Positions 51,157 through 60,407 are shown, numbered from the stretch's first letter. The stretch is 64,000 nt of DNA from Actinomycetota bacterium (GCA_021324045.1 JAJPJV010000003.1:62001-126000), one strand, 5' to 3'. The notes: generated from the letters alone by a model not told the origin. Numbers and translations: made by a program.

Positions 51157-53873
51157 ACCGACACCACGACCGGGTTGGGCAGCGCGACCGTCGTCGTCCC
51201 GTCGAGGACCACCGACGTGGGCCGCACCGTCACGGTGTGGGTCGTCGCGTACCCGGCGACCGTGACGGTGAACGTGCCATAGATCACGGCGAGGCGGGTT
51301 TCTCCATCAGGTCCGGTCGTCGGCATGGCGTAGCTCGACGGGTTCGATGGATTGGAACCCGGTCCCAGTGGCGTGAGCGGTGACGACCCCGGGCAGGTCT
51401 CGGCGATGCTCACGGACGCACCCACCAACGGGACGCCGTTGTGGACGACCTCCAGCGCCAGGAGACCCATCGGGAGGGTGACGGTCGGGGCCTGGTTCGG
51501 TGGCGGCAGACCCGGCGTGGCGCCGGGGACGGTGGTGACGGGCGCCGAGGCAGTCGTGGCATCCGCAGCGCAAGAGCCAACGGCGACCGAAGAGGCGCTG
51601 ACGAAGGGGAAGAGCGGACCCACCTGCGTGGCTGGACCGCTGGTGGTCGTCGGTGCGAGGGCTTCGAGCGTAGGGCTGGGCTGCTGGTTTGAGTTCGAGA
51701 CCAAGATCGGGGGATTGTCCAGGTAGAGGCCTTCAGCGAACACGACCCCCGGGAGCTTCGCTGGGCTGAAGGTTCCCGAGGTGTCGTCGTAGACGAGCGG
51801 CCCGGTCTCAGAAGCCCCGGCGGCCTCGCACACCGAGGTGCTCGTGCACGAGATCGCCGAGAAGAACACCGGTGCCCCGGGCAAGGCCATGTTCGTCCAG
51901 GTGGTCGAGGAGCCCACGTTGAGCGAGATCACCGCAGCCGAAGCGGTTGTCGAGACCGGAGCCAAGCACAGCGTGGTCCCGGGACACACGACTGGACCGA
52001 TCGACGCGATGGCCAGGCCGGCCGGCAGCGTGTCGACCGTCCAGCTGCCCTTGAGCGAGACCGTCACGGGACCCGAAGCGGTCGAGCCGACCGCCACGCA
52101 GGACGATGCCGACGGGCACACGATCTGGGACAACGCGGCGATCCCCGAGGGCAGCGCAGCGCGGGACCACGTCGTCGAACTCCCGAGACCAAGCGTCATG
52201 ACGATCGCTCCCGATGACGTCGAACCGATGGCGTAGCAGGTGGCTGGCGTCGTGGTCCCCGGACAGCTGACCTGGGTGACCGCAGTGACCCCGGAGGGCA
52301 GGGTGTCGTTGCTCCAGGTCGTCCCGCTGAGCGACTCCACCACGGGGCTGCCCGAGCGCGTACCGGCCACGACGCAGGCCGACGCCGTCACGCAGACGAT
52401 CTGGTTGAGCGACGTCGGGGTCGTGGGCAGTTTGACGTTCGACCACGTCGCTGCACCCGTCACGAGCACCCCTGCCGAGGCGGTGTTGCCGATGGCGTAG
52501 CAGGTCGAAGTCGCCGGGCAGACGACCTGGGTCAGCGCGGTGCCGCCGGGCTCGCCACTCGGGGCCACCGCCGTCCAGGTGATTCCGTAGGGCGCGGCGG
52601 ACCCGCTGATCGTGGCCAGGGCGAGCTTGCCCGCGTTCGTGCCACTCCCAATGGCGAAGCACGCCGGGGCTGTCGCCGCCACGCAGGTGATCTGGCTGAG
52701 CGCGCTCCAGCCACTCGGGAGCGTGCTCGCGGTCCACGTCGTCACGGAGCCGGGTTGCGCGACCGATGCGGCCGCGCTCGAAGCGGTGCTGTAGCCGACC
52801 GCGACGCACACGTGCGCGGCCCCAGTTGCGCACCCGACCGACTCGATGCGCTCCAACGTCGACGGCAGCGACGCCACGCACCATCCGCTGCAACCCGAGC
52901 CCTCGACGAGCCCGGTGGCAACCGGCGCGGCCGCCGGGTTGGCGCCCGCGGCCGTCTGACCGAGCACGATGCAGGTGAGCGATCCCGAGCTGTTCGGGCA
53001 CACGACCCCGTCGTCGGTCACGGTCGTCGCGGGGTAGGCGAGGCCCACAGTCGTGCCCTCGTCGTACTGGAAGACGACCCGAGTGATCGCAGCGGTGTTG
53101 ACGGTGATCGGGGCCTGCGAGCCCGAGGCCTGGGTCTGGGAGGAAGCCAGGTCGAAGTTGGCCACGTACGCCGAACTCGGCCCGGGGCCGACGGTCACGG
53201 TGTACACGCCCGGTGCCAGCTCCAAGAACGCGCACCCGTTGCTCGCCGGATTGAGCTGATACGGCGTCGCAAGGTTGGAGCCCGACACCGTGATGGGGAC
53301 GCTGGTCACTCGCTGGGCCCACGTGGCGCCGTAGACGTCGGTCTGGGGAACCCCGGGGTAGGCAGGATCGCCGTCGACCTGGATGGCGAGGAAGCCGTTG
53401 GTCAGCACGCCCGAAGGCGGAAAGCCGAGCAGCGAGGTGTCGGTCAGGCTCTGGTTCTGCGCCCAGGTGACCTTGACCTGGAGCTCAAGGACCGGTGCGA
53501 TGCCCGAGGTGCACAGATCCGGAGCCGGCGTCGACCCGTTCCCCGCGGAAGCCCACGTAAACAAGGCAGCGACGTCGTACGTCGTCCCCGAAAGCTGGGT
53601 CCCGCCGGGGTTCTCGGTGATCCAGTGCCCGACGTCTGGCTGGTTGTTCTGGTCCATCGGGGGCCCCTGGTAGTTGAGGGTCTCGATCCACTGCTCGGCG
53701 AGGGAGAGCGCGGTGATCTTCTGGCGGCTGAAGGCCGTCTGGTTGAACACATTGGTGAGCAGGTACGCCACCGGGACGAACGCGGCGACGAGGATCGCGA
53801 TCGCGACGAGGTTCTCGATCAAGCCAAACCCGTCCTCGGGCAGGCGAAACCGGCGGCCACCCTGGCTGGCCAT
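51153..53873 (-). CDS. Giant prepilin with Cys-pair repeat (propeller-like) domain
   Basis: A 906-residue protein. The N-terminus carries a prepilin signal, PEDG|FGLIENLVAIAILVA, with cleavage after Gly15 and Glu at +5, as in PilV/PulI minor pilins (normally 120-200 residues). After a beta-rich linker, residues about 290-690 hold nine repeats of 42-56 residues. Each has a C-x5-9-C pair followed by a small hydrophobic AxG-type strand and a W-x5-LP turn. The pattern suggests a disulphide-clamped beta-propeller. A Pro/Thr-rich stretch and a carboxypeptidase-regulatory-like end domain follow. ATG 53873 is chosen over 54005 because it precedes the signal by the normal distance. Likely a pilus-tip adhesin. 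Confidence 0.8.
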   Translation of the reverse strand: MASQGGRRFRLPEDGFGLIENLVAIAILVAAFVPVAYLLTNVFNQTAFSRQKITALSLAEQWIETLNYQGPPMDQNNQPDVGHWITENPGGTQLSGTTYDVAALFTWASAGNGSTPAPDLCTSGIAPVLELQVKVTWAQNQSLTDTSLLGFPPSGVLTNGFLAIQVDGDPAYPGVPQTDVYGATWAQRVTSVPITVSGSNLATPYQLNPASNGCAFLELAPGVYTVTVGPGPSSAYVANFDLASSQTQASGSQAPITVNTAAITRVVFQYDEGTTVGLAYPATTVTDDGVVCPNSSGSLTCIVLGQTAAGANPAAAPVATGLVEGSGCSGWCVASLPSTLERIESVGCATGAAHVCVAVGYSTASSAAASVAQPGSVTTWTASTLPSGWSALSQITCVAATAPACFAIGSGTNAGKLALATISGSAAPYGITWTAVAPSGEPGGTALTQVVCPATSTCYAIGNTASAGVLVTGAATWSNVKLPTTPTSLNQIVCVTASACVVAGTRSGSPVVESLSGTTWSNDTLPSGVTAVTQVSCPGTTTPATCYAIGSTSSGAIVMTLGLGSSTTWSRAALPSGIAALSQIVCPSASSCVAVGSTASGPVTVSLKGSWTVDTLPAGLAIASIGPVVCPGTTLCLAPVSTTASAAVISLNVGSSTTWTNMALPGAPVFFSAISCTSTSVCEAAGASETGPLVYDDTSGTFSPAKLPGVVFAEGLYLDNPPILVSNSNQQPSPTLEALAPTTTSGPATQVGPLFPFVSASSVAVGSCAADATTASAPVTTVPGATPGLPPPNQAPTVTLPMGLLALEVVHNGVPLVGASVSIAETCPGSSPLTPLGPGSNPSNPSSYAMPTTGPDGETRLAVIYGTFTVTVAGYATTHTVTVRPTSVVLDGTTTVALPNPVVVSV
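51800..53018 (-). repeat. Nine Cys-pair protein repeats in the giant prepilin
   Basis: Cysteine pairs fall at residues 292/301, 348/356, 397/405, 452/458, 494/500, 537/546, 586/592, 630/636 and 676/682. Spacings between repeats are 42-56 residues. Motifs between them include CYAIG, CVAVG and WSNDTLPSG. The similarity is at protein level; DNA copies are diverged, so this is not a recent tandem duplication. Confidence 0.75.
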
Positions 53874-53913
53874 CGACCCGAGGCTAGATGGCCACTGCGG
53901 CGAAATGGGGGAT

Positions 53914-54906
53914 CTACGAGGATCGCTGGGAAGCTGGACGGCCGATCGCGTGCTGCCAGCCGAGCAACGGCATCGGCCTGCCCTCGAGGGTGCATTCCGA
54001 CACATCGGCCGTGCACGCGCCGATGTGCAGCGGCGGCCGCAGACCGGCCGCCTGGAACGCTGCGGCGAGCCGGTCCGGGTCCCTCGTGGCCATCAGCAGC
54101 TCATAGTCCTCGCCGCCGCCCAGGGCTTCGGATTCGGTTGCACCCGCTGCAACCGGAACCCCGAACAGCGCGACACCGACACCCGAGGCGTGCGCCAGGC
54201 GCCGGAGGTCCAACGCGAGGCCATCGGAGACGTCCATCATGGCGCTCACCCCCGCTCGGCGGGCCGCCATGCCCTCCGCAAGGCGCGCCCGGGGCCGACG
54301 GTGCGCATCGACGAGTGCCCCTTCGCGCGCACCCTCACGGAGGTTGCGGAGCCCGGCTGCGGACGCACCGAGCGGACCCGTCACGAACAGCTCGTCCCCC
54401 GGTGCCGCCCCCGAACGGCGCACCGCTGGCGCGGTCCCATGGAGCCTCCCGGTGACCGTCACGGACAGCACGATCTGAGAGGCACTGGTCAGGTCGCCGC
54501 CGACGATCCGACAAGACCACTCGGCACCCGCTTCGGCCACTCCAGCAGCGAGGCGCTCGACATCGGTCCCTTGCGGCACCGCCATCGTGCAAACCGCGTG
54601 CGTAGGACATCCGCCCATCGCAGCAATGTCGCTGACGGCCACCGTCAGCGCCTTCCAGCCGACATCCTCGAGCGAGGAGAACGCCAGGTCGAAATGGACG
54701 CCCTCGACCACGGCATCGCAGCTCAAGAGCAAGGGGCTCGTCACCTCGACGACCGCGGCATCATCTCCCACCCACAGCTCGCCGCTCGGCGGCGGGCCGA
54801 AGATGCGCTCGGTCAACTTCAAGATACGCTCGACTGCGGCATCCTCATCGCCCCACATGGTGGCGACGCCGTCAACGGGTCCTGGCACCGGCTTGGGCCC
54901 GGTCAC
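53914..54906 (-). CDS. thiL: Thiamine-monophosphate kinase
   Basis: Makes thiamine diphosphate from the monophosphate; up to 330 residues. LWVGDDAAVVEV, CDAVVEGVHFDL and IVGGDLTSA are ATP and metal sites of the ThiL/PurM fold, and MMDVSDGLALDLRRLA lies further on. GTG at 54906 gives the full frame; ATG at 54858 is an equally good start, nearer to where homologues begin. It is divergent from pckG and followed by the pilin operon. Confidence 0.93.
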   Translation of the reverse strand: MTGPKPVPGPVDGVATMWGDEDAAVERILKLTERIFGPPPSGELWVGDDAAVVEVTSPLLLSCDAVVEGVHFDLAFSSLEDVGWKALTVAVSDIAAMGGCPTHAVCTMAVPQGTDVERLAAGVAEAGAEWSCRIVGGDLTSASQIVLSVTVTGRLHGTAPAVRRSGAAPGDELFVTGPLGASAAGLRNLREGAREGALVDAHRRPRARLAEGMAARRAGVSAMMDVSDGLALDLRRLAHASGVGVALFGVPVAAGATESEALGGGEDYELLMATRDPDRLAAAFQAAGLRPPLHIGACTADVSECTLEGRPMPLLGWQHAIGRPASQRSS

Positions 54907-54931
54907 AACGAATGCCTAGCATGCGGCTGGG

Positions 54932-54952
54932 AAGGAGATCTTTTTTTTGATG
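54932..54952 (+). promoter_or_regulatory. Ribosome site, T8 tract and start of pckG
   Basis: AAGGAG (54932-54937) is followed by eight consecutive T (54941-54948), then the overlapping candidates TTG (54947) and ATG (54950). The tract sets the spacing from ribosome site to ATG at 12 bases. Such a run is rare in this GC-rich sequence, and slippage would shift spacing without altering the protein. Confidence 0.6.
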
Positions 54953-56755
54953 GCAGCCCCGAGATCGATCGCTCCGACGCAGAACCGAAAGCTCCTCAGC
55001 TGGGTCGAGCAGACCGCCCAGCTCACCCAGCCGGACCGGATCGAGTGGTGCGACGGTTCCCAAGAAGAGTACGACCGGCTGTGCAAGCTTCTCGTCGACA
55101 AGGGAACCTTCGTTCGGTTGAGCGACGCCAAGCGGCCGAACAGCTACTGGGCACGCTCGGATCCCGCGGACGTCGCTCGGGTCGAGGACCGAACCTTCAT
55201 CTGCTCTGAACGCAAGGACGACGCGGGTCCGACGAACAACTGGCAGCCTCCCGCGCAGATGCGAGCGACCCTCGGCAAGCTCCTCGCCGGTTCGATGCGC
55301 GGTCGAACCATGTACGTGGTGCCCTTTTCGATGGGCCCGATCGGGGGGGAAGGCTCCTACATCGGGGTGGAGATCACCGACTCGCCGTACGTCGTCGTCT
55401 CCATGCGGATCATGACCCACATGGGCACTCGCGTCCTTGAGGTCCTGGGTGACGACGGGTTCTTCGTGCCGTGCCTCCACTCGGTCGGAGCGCCACTCGA
55501 GCCGGGGCAGCCGGACGTGCCCTGGCCCTGCAACGCAGAGAACAAGTACATCGTGCACTTCCCCGAAACCCGGGAGATCATCTCCTACGGCTCCGGGTAC
55601 GGCGGCAACGCCCTGCTCGGCAAGAAGTGCTTCGCCTTGCGCATCGCGTCGGTCATCGCGCGTGACGAGGGATGGCTCGCAGAGCACATGCTCATTCTGA
55701 AGCTCGTCTCCCCGGAGGGTGAAGCGCGCTACATCGCCGGCGCGTTCCCCTCGGCCTGCGGCAAGACCAACCTTGCAATGCTCATCCCGACCCTTCCGGG
55801 CTGGCGAGTCGAGACGATTGGCGACGACATCTGCTGGATGCGCTTCGGTTCCGACGGCCGCCTCTGGGCGATCAACCCCGAGGCGGGCTTTTTCGGCGTC
55901 GCCCCCGGCACGAGCACCAAGACCAACCGCAATGCCATGCTGACGCTGCGGCGCGACACCATCTTCACCAATACCGCCTTGACCGACGACGGGGACGTGT
56001 GGTGGGAGGGCATGGACGGGACGCCAGCGCACTGCACCGACTGGCGCGGCGAGGACTGGACTCCTGCCAGAGGGACGACCGCGGCCCACCCCAATGCCCG
56101 CTTCACCGTCCCAGCGGCGCAGCACCCCGCCATCGCCCCGGAATGGCTCGACCCCAGGGGCGTGCCCATCTCGGCGATCCTCTTCGGCGGGCGGCGCGCC
56201 ACCACCGTCCCGCTCGTGGTCCAATCCTTCGATTGGGATCACGGGGTCTTCTTGGGCTCGATCATGGGATCCGAGACCACGGCGGCGGCGACTGGTGACG
56301 TCGGCGTGCTGCGGCGCGATCCGTTCGCGATGCGACCCTTCTGCGGCTACAACATGGCGGATTACTTCGCCCACTGGTTGTCGATCGGTCGGGCGACCCG
56401 ACCCGAGGCGCTCCCGAAGATCTTCTTCGTCAACTGGTTCCGAAGGGGCAGCGACGGGCGCTTCCTGTGGCCAGGCTACGGCGAGAACTCCAGGGTGCTC
56501 GAGTGGATCTTCGAGCGGGTGAGCGGCCACGGGGAGGCGGTGGAGACCCCGATCGGTTGGGTTCCGGCCCCCGGCGCGATCGACATCGAAGGCCTTTCGG
56601 TCACCAAGGAGGAAATGGAAGAGCTGTCACGGGTCGACCCCGACGAGTGGCGCAGCGAGGTCGCCCTCATCCGCGAGCACTACGCGACCTTCGGTGACCG
56701 CCTCCCGGCCGAGCTCAGGCAGGCAGTCGACCAACTTGAGCGCGCGTTGGGCTGA
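54950..56755 (+). CDS. pckG: Phosphoenolpyruvate carboxykinase (GTP)
   Basis: Gluconeogenic enzyme of 601 residues converting oxaloacetate to phosphoenolpyruvate with GTP. The kinase loop [13 protein letters not shown] and the [19 protein letters not shown] region are typical of the GTP-dependent class, as is the length of about 600. The start is the ATG at 54950, with TTG one codon before it. It leads a plus-strand group with an AsnC-type domain gene and galK. Confidence 0.96.
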   Translation: MAAPRSIAPTQNRKLLSWVEQTAQLTQPDRIEWCDGSQEEYDRLCKLLVDKGTFVRLSDAKRPNSYWARSDPADVARVEDRTFICSERKDDAGPTNNWQPPAQMRATLGKLLAGSMRGRTMYVVPFSMGPIGGEGSYIGVEITDSPYVVVSMRIMTHMGTRVLEVLGDDGFFVPCLHSVGAPLEPGQPDVPWPCNAENKYIVHFPETREIISYGSGYGGNALLGKKCFALRIASVIARDEGWLAEHMLILKLVSPEGEARYIAGAFPSACGKTNLAMLIPTLPGWRVETIGDDICWMRFGSDGRLWAINPEAGFFGVAPGTSTKTNRNAMLTLRRDTIFTNTALTDDGDVWWEGMDGTPAHCTDWRGEDWTPARGTTAAHPNARFTVPAAQHPAIAPEWLDPRGVPISAILFGGRRATTVPLVVQSFDWDHGVFLGSIMGSETTAAATGDVGVLRRDPFAMRPFCGYNMADYFAHWLSIGRATRPEALPKIFFVNWFRRGSDGRFLWPGYGENSRVLEWIFERVSGHGEAVETPIGWVPAPGAIDIEGLSVTKEEMEELSRVDPDEWRSEVALIREHYATFGDRLPAELRQAVDQLERALG

Positions 56756-56758
56756 CCG

Positions 56759-56998
56759 ATGGCGAACGTCAATGCCTACGTCCTCATCCAGACCGACGTC
56801 GGCAGGGCCGCCGACGTCACCCGTCAGGTCAGGGAGATCAGTGGCGTCGTCTCCGCTGAGAACGTCGCCGGACCCTACGACGTCATCGCCTTGATCGAAG
56901 CCACCTCCATCGACGAGCTGGGGCGGCTCGTGGTGAGCCAGGTCCAGCGCATCGAAGGGATCACCCATACGGTCACCTGCCCGGTCGTGAACCTCTAG
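56759..56998 (+). CDS. Stand-alone Lrp/AsnC ligand-binding domain protein
   Basis: A 79-residue protein consisting only of the alpha/beta RAM domain of Lrp/AsnC regulators. MANVNAYVLIQTDVG, GPYDVIALIEA and the final HTVTCPVVNL follow the fold. There is no helix-turn-helix, so it cannot bind DNA alone; it may sense amino acids or pair with full-length Lrp proteins. It starts 3 bases after pckG, indicating co-expression. Confidence 0.85.
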   Translation: MANVNAYVLIQTDVGRAADVTRQVREISGVVSAENVAGPYDVIALIEATSIDELGRLVVSQVQRIEGITHTVTCPVVNL

Positions 56999-57004
56999 GC
57001 GGCG

Positions 57005-58009
57005 GTGCGCCTCGCGCGGGCACCCGGCCGGGTGAACCTCATCGGCGACCACACGGACTACAACCTGGGGCTGGCGCTCCCGATGGCGGTGGGGTTCGAG
57101 ACCACCGTCACCTTCTCGGCCTCCAGCGACGCCTTCGTCCTCCTCAGCAGCGATCTCCAGCCCGGGACGGTGCGAATCTCCTTGCGCGGCCAGCCAGACC
57201 CACACGGGCCACCATGGGGACGCCTTGCGGCAGCGATCGTGGCGCTCGTCGGCCCACACAGCGGCGGGGTAGGAAGGATCGCCACCACCGTGCCGGTCGG
57301 CGCAGGGCTCGCATCGAGCGCCGCCTTCTGCGTCGCCCTCTCGCTCGCACTCGGGGCACGCCTCCCGTCGCACGAGCTGGCAAGGCTCTGCCAGCAAGCC
57401 GAGGCCACGATCGGCGCCGACGTGGGGCTCATGGACCCGCTGGTGGCGCTCGAGGGCGGCCTCTTATTGATCGACTTCTCCACCATGCGCACCGAGCGCA
57501 TCGTCATCCCGCCGACGGCCGAGGTCGTCGTCGTCCACTCCGGTCAGTACCGCCGGCTCGCCGACACCCCGTACCGGCAGCGCCGCCTCGAGTGCCAGGC
57601 GGCAGCGGCAGCCCTGGGCTCCCCCCTGGGTCTGGCATCCCTCGATGCGATCTCGACGATCGCCGACCCGGTCCTTCGGCGCCGGGCGCGCCACGTGGTC
57701 ACCGAGTGCGACCGGGTGCGGGCGATGGCAACCGCGCTCGGCAACAACGACCTGAGGGCGGCCGGCAGCGTGATGATCGAGAGCCATCGGAGTCTGGCGG
57801 AGGACTTCGAGGCCTCGACCGAGCGCGTCGATGCCCTCGTCGCACGCCTGCTCGGAACCGAAGGCGTTTTCGGGGCACGGATGACCGGTGGTGGTTTCGG
57901 CGGATGCGTGGTCGCGATCTGCGAACGAGGCGCCCTCGACGACGTGCGCTGGTCCGAGGAGCGCTGGCCTGTGCAGCCAGGGGCCGGCGCGTCGGTCAGC
58001 TCGAGCTGA
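57005..58009 (+). CDS. galK: Galactokinase
   Basis: GHMP-family sugar kinase of 334 residues. The galactokinase signature is APGRVNLIGDHTDYN (residues 6-20); the ATP loop VPVGAGLASSAAF and the C-terminal TGGGFGGCVV complete the family set. It is 40-50 residues shorter than E. coli GalK. GTG at 57005 is used. The last 14 bases overlap the convergent trpD. Other Leloir genes are absent from the window. Confidence 0.88.
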   Translation: MRLARAPGRVNLIGDHTDYNLGLALPMAVGFETTVTFSASSDAFVLLSSDLQPGTVRISLRGQPDPHGPPWGRLAAAIVALVGPHSGGVGRIATTVPVGAGLASSAAFCVALSLALGARLPSHELARLCQQAEATIGADVGLMDPLVALEGGLLLIDFSTMRTERIVIPPTAEVVVVHSGQYRRLADTPYRQRRLECQAAAAALGSPLGLASLDAISTIADPVLRRRARHVVTECDRVRAMATALGNNDLRAAGSVMIESHRSLAEDFEASTERVDALVARLLGTEGVFGARMTGGGFGGCVVAICERGALDDVRWSEERWPVQPGAGASVSSS

Positions 58010-59057
58010 GGGCCTCTTCCTTGGAGACACGGACGAGGCCCTCGAGCACAGCGTACGCACGACCCTCGTCGAGCGAGGCCTCGGCCCGGCCGATGCCCGA
58101 CACCAGGTCCTCAGCGATGCCTACCACGACCAACGCGGCGGCGGCGTTCAACACGCCGATGTCGCGGCAGGCACCCCGTTCACCATCGAGCACCCCGCGG
58201 ATGACCCTGGCGTTGAACGAGGCGTCGCCGCCTCGGAGCTCGGTCATCTCCGACACAGGGAGGCCGACTTCCGCGGGATCGACCCGCCAGCGACGGAGAT
58301 CGAAGCCGCCACTTCCGTCGCCGATCACCTCGACGACCGTCGAGGGGGAGGTCACGCTCAACTCGTCGAGGCCGTCATCGGCGTAGACCACCATGGCCCG
58401 ACGGGAACCGTTGGCCCCCAGCACCCGGGCCATGGTCTCCGCACGCGAAGGGTCGGAGACCCCCACCAGCTGGTAACGGACACGCGCAGGGTTCGAGAGC
58501 GGTCCGAGGAAATTGAAGATCGTCGGGACACCGAGCTCCCGTCGGAGCGGACCGACGGTTCGCATGGCAGGGTGGAAGCGGGGAGCGAAGCAGAAGCCCA
58601 TCCCCACCTCGCGGACGCAGCGTTCCACGCCCCGCGGTCCGAGCTCGACGGCGACGCCGAGGGCTTCGAGGACGTCGGCGGTGCCCACTGACGACGACGC
58701 CGCCCGATTGCCGTGCTTGCACACACAGGCGCCGGCTCCGGCGGCGATGAATGCCGCGAGGGTCGTGACGTTGATGCTCCCCAGGCGATCTCCCCCCGTC
58801 CCCACGAGATCGATGGCCTCCTGCGGCGCGGTCACCGCTTCAGCATGAGCGAGCATGCCGCGGACCAGCCCCACGGTTTCCTCGGCAGTCTCGCCCTTGG
58901 CAGCCAGCGCGACCAGGAATGCGCCGACCTGGGCCGGCGTCGCTCGTGCCTCGAGGATCTCATCGAGGACGCGTTCGGCCTCTGCCGCGCTGAGCGACTC
59001 CCGCTGGAGCAGCCGGTTGAGGACGCCGGGCCAGGAACCGAGGTCGGAGATGCTCAA
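57996..59057 (-). CDS. trpD: Anthranilate phosphoribosyltransferase
   Basis: Second step of tryptophan synthesis, 353 residues. LVGTGGDRLGSINVTT is the diphosphate-binding signature, and CVCKHGNRAASSSVGTADVLEALG plus FNFLGPLSNPARV are TrpD-specific. TTG at 59057 is chosen: it overlaps the whiB stop (TTGA), and the first helix starts shortly after. The longer frame to 59177 would lie within whiB. Other trp genes are not nearby. Confidence 0.94.
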   Translation of the reverse strand: MSISDLGSWPGVLNRLLQRESLSAAEAERVLDEILEARATPAQVGAFLVALAAKGETAEETVGLVRGMLAHAEAVTAPQEAIDLVGTGGDRLGSINVTTLAAFIAAGAGACVCKHGNRAASSSVGTADVLEALGVAVELGPRGVERCVREVGMGFCFAPRFHPAMRTVGPLRRELGVPTIFNFLGPLSNPARVRYQLVGVSDPSRAETMARVLGANGSRRAMVVYADDGLDELSVTSPSTVVEVIGDGSGGFDLRRWRVDPAEVGLPVSEMTELRGGDASFNARVIRGVLDGERGACRDIGVLNAAAALVVVGIAEDLVSGIGRAEASLDEGRAYAVLEGLVRVSKEEALSSS

Positions 59058-59293
59058 GCGGACTTGCGACGCTGGCGAATGATCCGTCGACGTTCCCGCT
59101 CCGTCATTCCGCCCCAGATTCCTTCGCGCTCGCGATACGCCAGCGCGTGCTCGAGGCACGCCTCGCGAACTGGGCATACGCCACAGATCTCCTTCGCTGC
59201 GGCAGTGTCGGCCTCGTCATCGGTCGCCGGATAGAAGATCTCGGCGTCGAGGCCACGGCAGGCGGCACGCTTGCGCCACGTCTGGGCACTCAT
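59054..59293 (-). CDS. WhiB-family [4Fe-4S] transcription factor
   Basis: An actinobacteria-specific regulator of 79 residues. Four cluster cysteines are C12, C37, C40 and C46, with the CxxC pair intact. The turn GIWGGMTERERR, followed by a basic tail, matches the WhiB2-type branch more than WhiB1, though assignment to a subfamily is tentative. AAGGAAGTG lies before the ATG at 59293. It has its own promoter at 59328-59357 and is translationally coupled to trpD downstream. Confidence 0.92.
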   Translation of the reverse strand: MSAQTWRKRAACRGLDAEIFYPATDDEADTAAAKEICGVCPVREACLEHALAYREREGIWGGMTERERRRIIRQRRKSA

Positions 59294-59327
59294 GGAAACA
59301 GCACTTCCTTACAAGACGGGAGCGGCG

Positions 59328-59357
59328 ATTATGCCCTACGCCCGGCGTAATTGTAAA
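59328..59357 (-). promoter_or_regulatory. Promoter of whiB-trpD
   Basis: On the minus strand, TTTACA (59357-59352) and CATAAT (59333-59328) are separated by 18 bases and match -35 and -10 consensus at five of six positions each. The -10 lies 34 bases before the whiB start. A short CCTG/CAGG hairpin at 59363-59377, at the end of DUF3501, may terminate the upstream operon. Confidence 0.6.
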
Positions 59358-59367
59358 GAAGCCCTGT

Positions 59368-59991
59368 TCAGAGCAGGTCGTCGAGCTGAACGCGACTCGA
59401 CTCGCCCCTGAGCTCGTCGACGAGGACGCCTCTGGTCACCGCAGGCAGCACGCTTCGAGCCTCGTAGGCCGGATGCACGCAGGCCAGTGCAGCACCCTCC
59501 GCTGCAAGGGCAGCGACCTGGGATTCCGAGAAGGAGAACCGCAGGTAGTGGACCGCAGGAGTCACCGAGTCCCGGGTCAGCATCGCCGCATGGCTCGCCT
59601 CAGGCTCGCTGCGCACCGGTTGGGCACCGACGAGATCGAACTGCACCGAGCGCTCGATCCCGGTGAGCCTGGGCAACCAGCTCCTGAGCTCGGCCTCAGA
59701 GGTCAGCTCGATGAACAAGGTCGCCGACAGCTCGCCGGGAGCCGGCAGTAGGCGGTTGTAGACCTCGAGCTCGGCCTGGATCCCCGCATCGGTGTGGATG
59801 TGCTCGACACGGGCCATCTCCTGCACCTGGAACCGGACGGTGTCGAAGGATTCGAACACCACGGTCATGATGGGACCGAGGGGGATCCTCCGGGGCTTCT
59901 TGTGCTCGATGATGCAACGGCGGTACTGGTCGCGGACCCGCTCGTACGCCCTGACGTCAAGGATGTCCTCGAGGGTCAGCGCCGGCGTCAA
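59368..59991 (-). CDS. DUF3501 family protein
   Basis: A 207-residue protein that I recognise as DUF3501. [38 protein letters not shown] and [10 protein letters not shown] are its conserved segments. Function is not established, but in many bacteria it is encoded beside rubrerythrin and Fe-S proteins, suggesting a redox or peroxide-stress role. TTG at 59991 overlaps the rubrerythrin stop (TTGA); the longer frame to 60063 is ignored. It ends the fur-rubrerythrin operon. Confidence 0.85.
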   Translation of the reverse strand: MTPALTLEDILDVRAYERVRDQYRRCIIEHKKPRRIPLGPIMTVVFESFDTVRFQVQEMARVEHIHTDAGIQAELEVYNRLLPAPGELSATLFIELTSEAELRSWLPRLTGIERSVQFDLVGAQPVRSEPEASHAAMLTRDSVTPAVHYLRFSFSESQVAALAAEGAALACVHPAYEARSVLPAVTRGVLVDELRGESSRVQLDDLL

Positions 59992-60407
59992 GAGACCGAT
60001 TCGAGCCCCGCGCTGAACCTGCCGGCATGGGACTTCTCGGCCCTGGCAAGGGTCTCGAGCCACTCGGCGATCTCTTCGAAGCCCTCTTCGCGAGCGGTCT
60101 TGGCGAACCCAGGGTACATCTCGGTGTACTCATAGGTCTCCCCTTCGATCGCCGACTTCAAGTTGTCGGCTGTCGACCCGACCCGGGCACCGGTGACGGG
60201 ATCGCCGACCTCTCGGAGGAAGTCGAAATGGCCGAACGCGTGACCGGTCTCCCCTTCGGCGACCGAACGGAACAGCGCAGCGACGTCAGGGTAACCCTCC
60301 ACGTCCGCCTTCTGCGCGAAGTAGAGGTAACGACGGTTGGCTTGGCTCTCACCCGCAAACGCCGTCTTCAGGTTCTCCTCGGTCTTGCTTCCCTTCAGGG
60401 TGGGCAT
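59988..60407 (-). CDS. Rubrerythrin-family di-iron protein (erythrin type)
   Basis: Non-haem di-iron peroxidase-like protein of 139 residues. Iron ligands are E20, E53-x2-H56, E90 and E124-x2-H127, arranged in a four-helix bundle. The C-terminal rubredoxin domain of classical rubrerythrin is missing, so it would need another electron donor. AAAGGAGCTGTG before the ATG at 60407 lies within the end of fur and is a near-ideal ribosome site. It probably reduces hydrogen peroxide under control of the adjacent Fur-type protein. Confidence 0.9.
   Translation of the reverse strand: MPTLKGSKTEENLKTAFAGESQANRRYLYFAQKADVEGYPDVAALFRSVAEGETGHAFGHFDFLREVGDPVTGARVGSTADNLKSAIEGETYEYTEMYPGFAKTAREEGFEEIAEWLETLARAEKSHAGRFSAGLESVS

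Noticed and set aside
51800-53018. Possible CRISPR array or DNA tandem repeat
   Set aside because: The periodicity is in the protein only; DNA copies differ in length and sequence and there are no constant direct repeats.
52755-54455. 566-codon plus-strand open frame
   Set aside because: Antisense to the giant prepilin and thiL; composition is Arg/Pro/Gly-rich shadow sequence and it shows no domain.
54872-56530. 552-codon minus-strand open frame
   Set aside because: Antisense to pckG; shadow composition.
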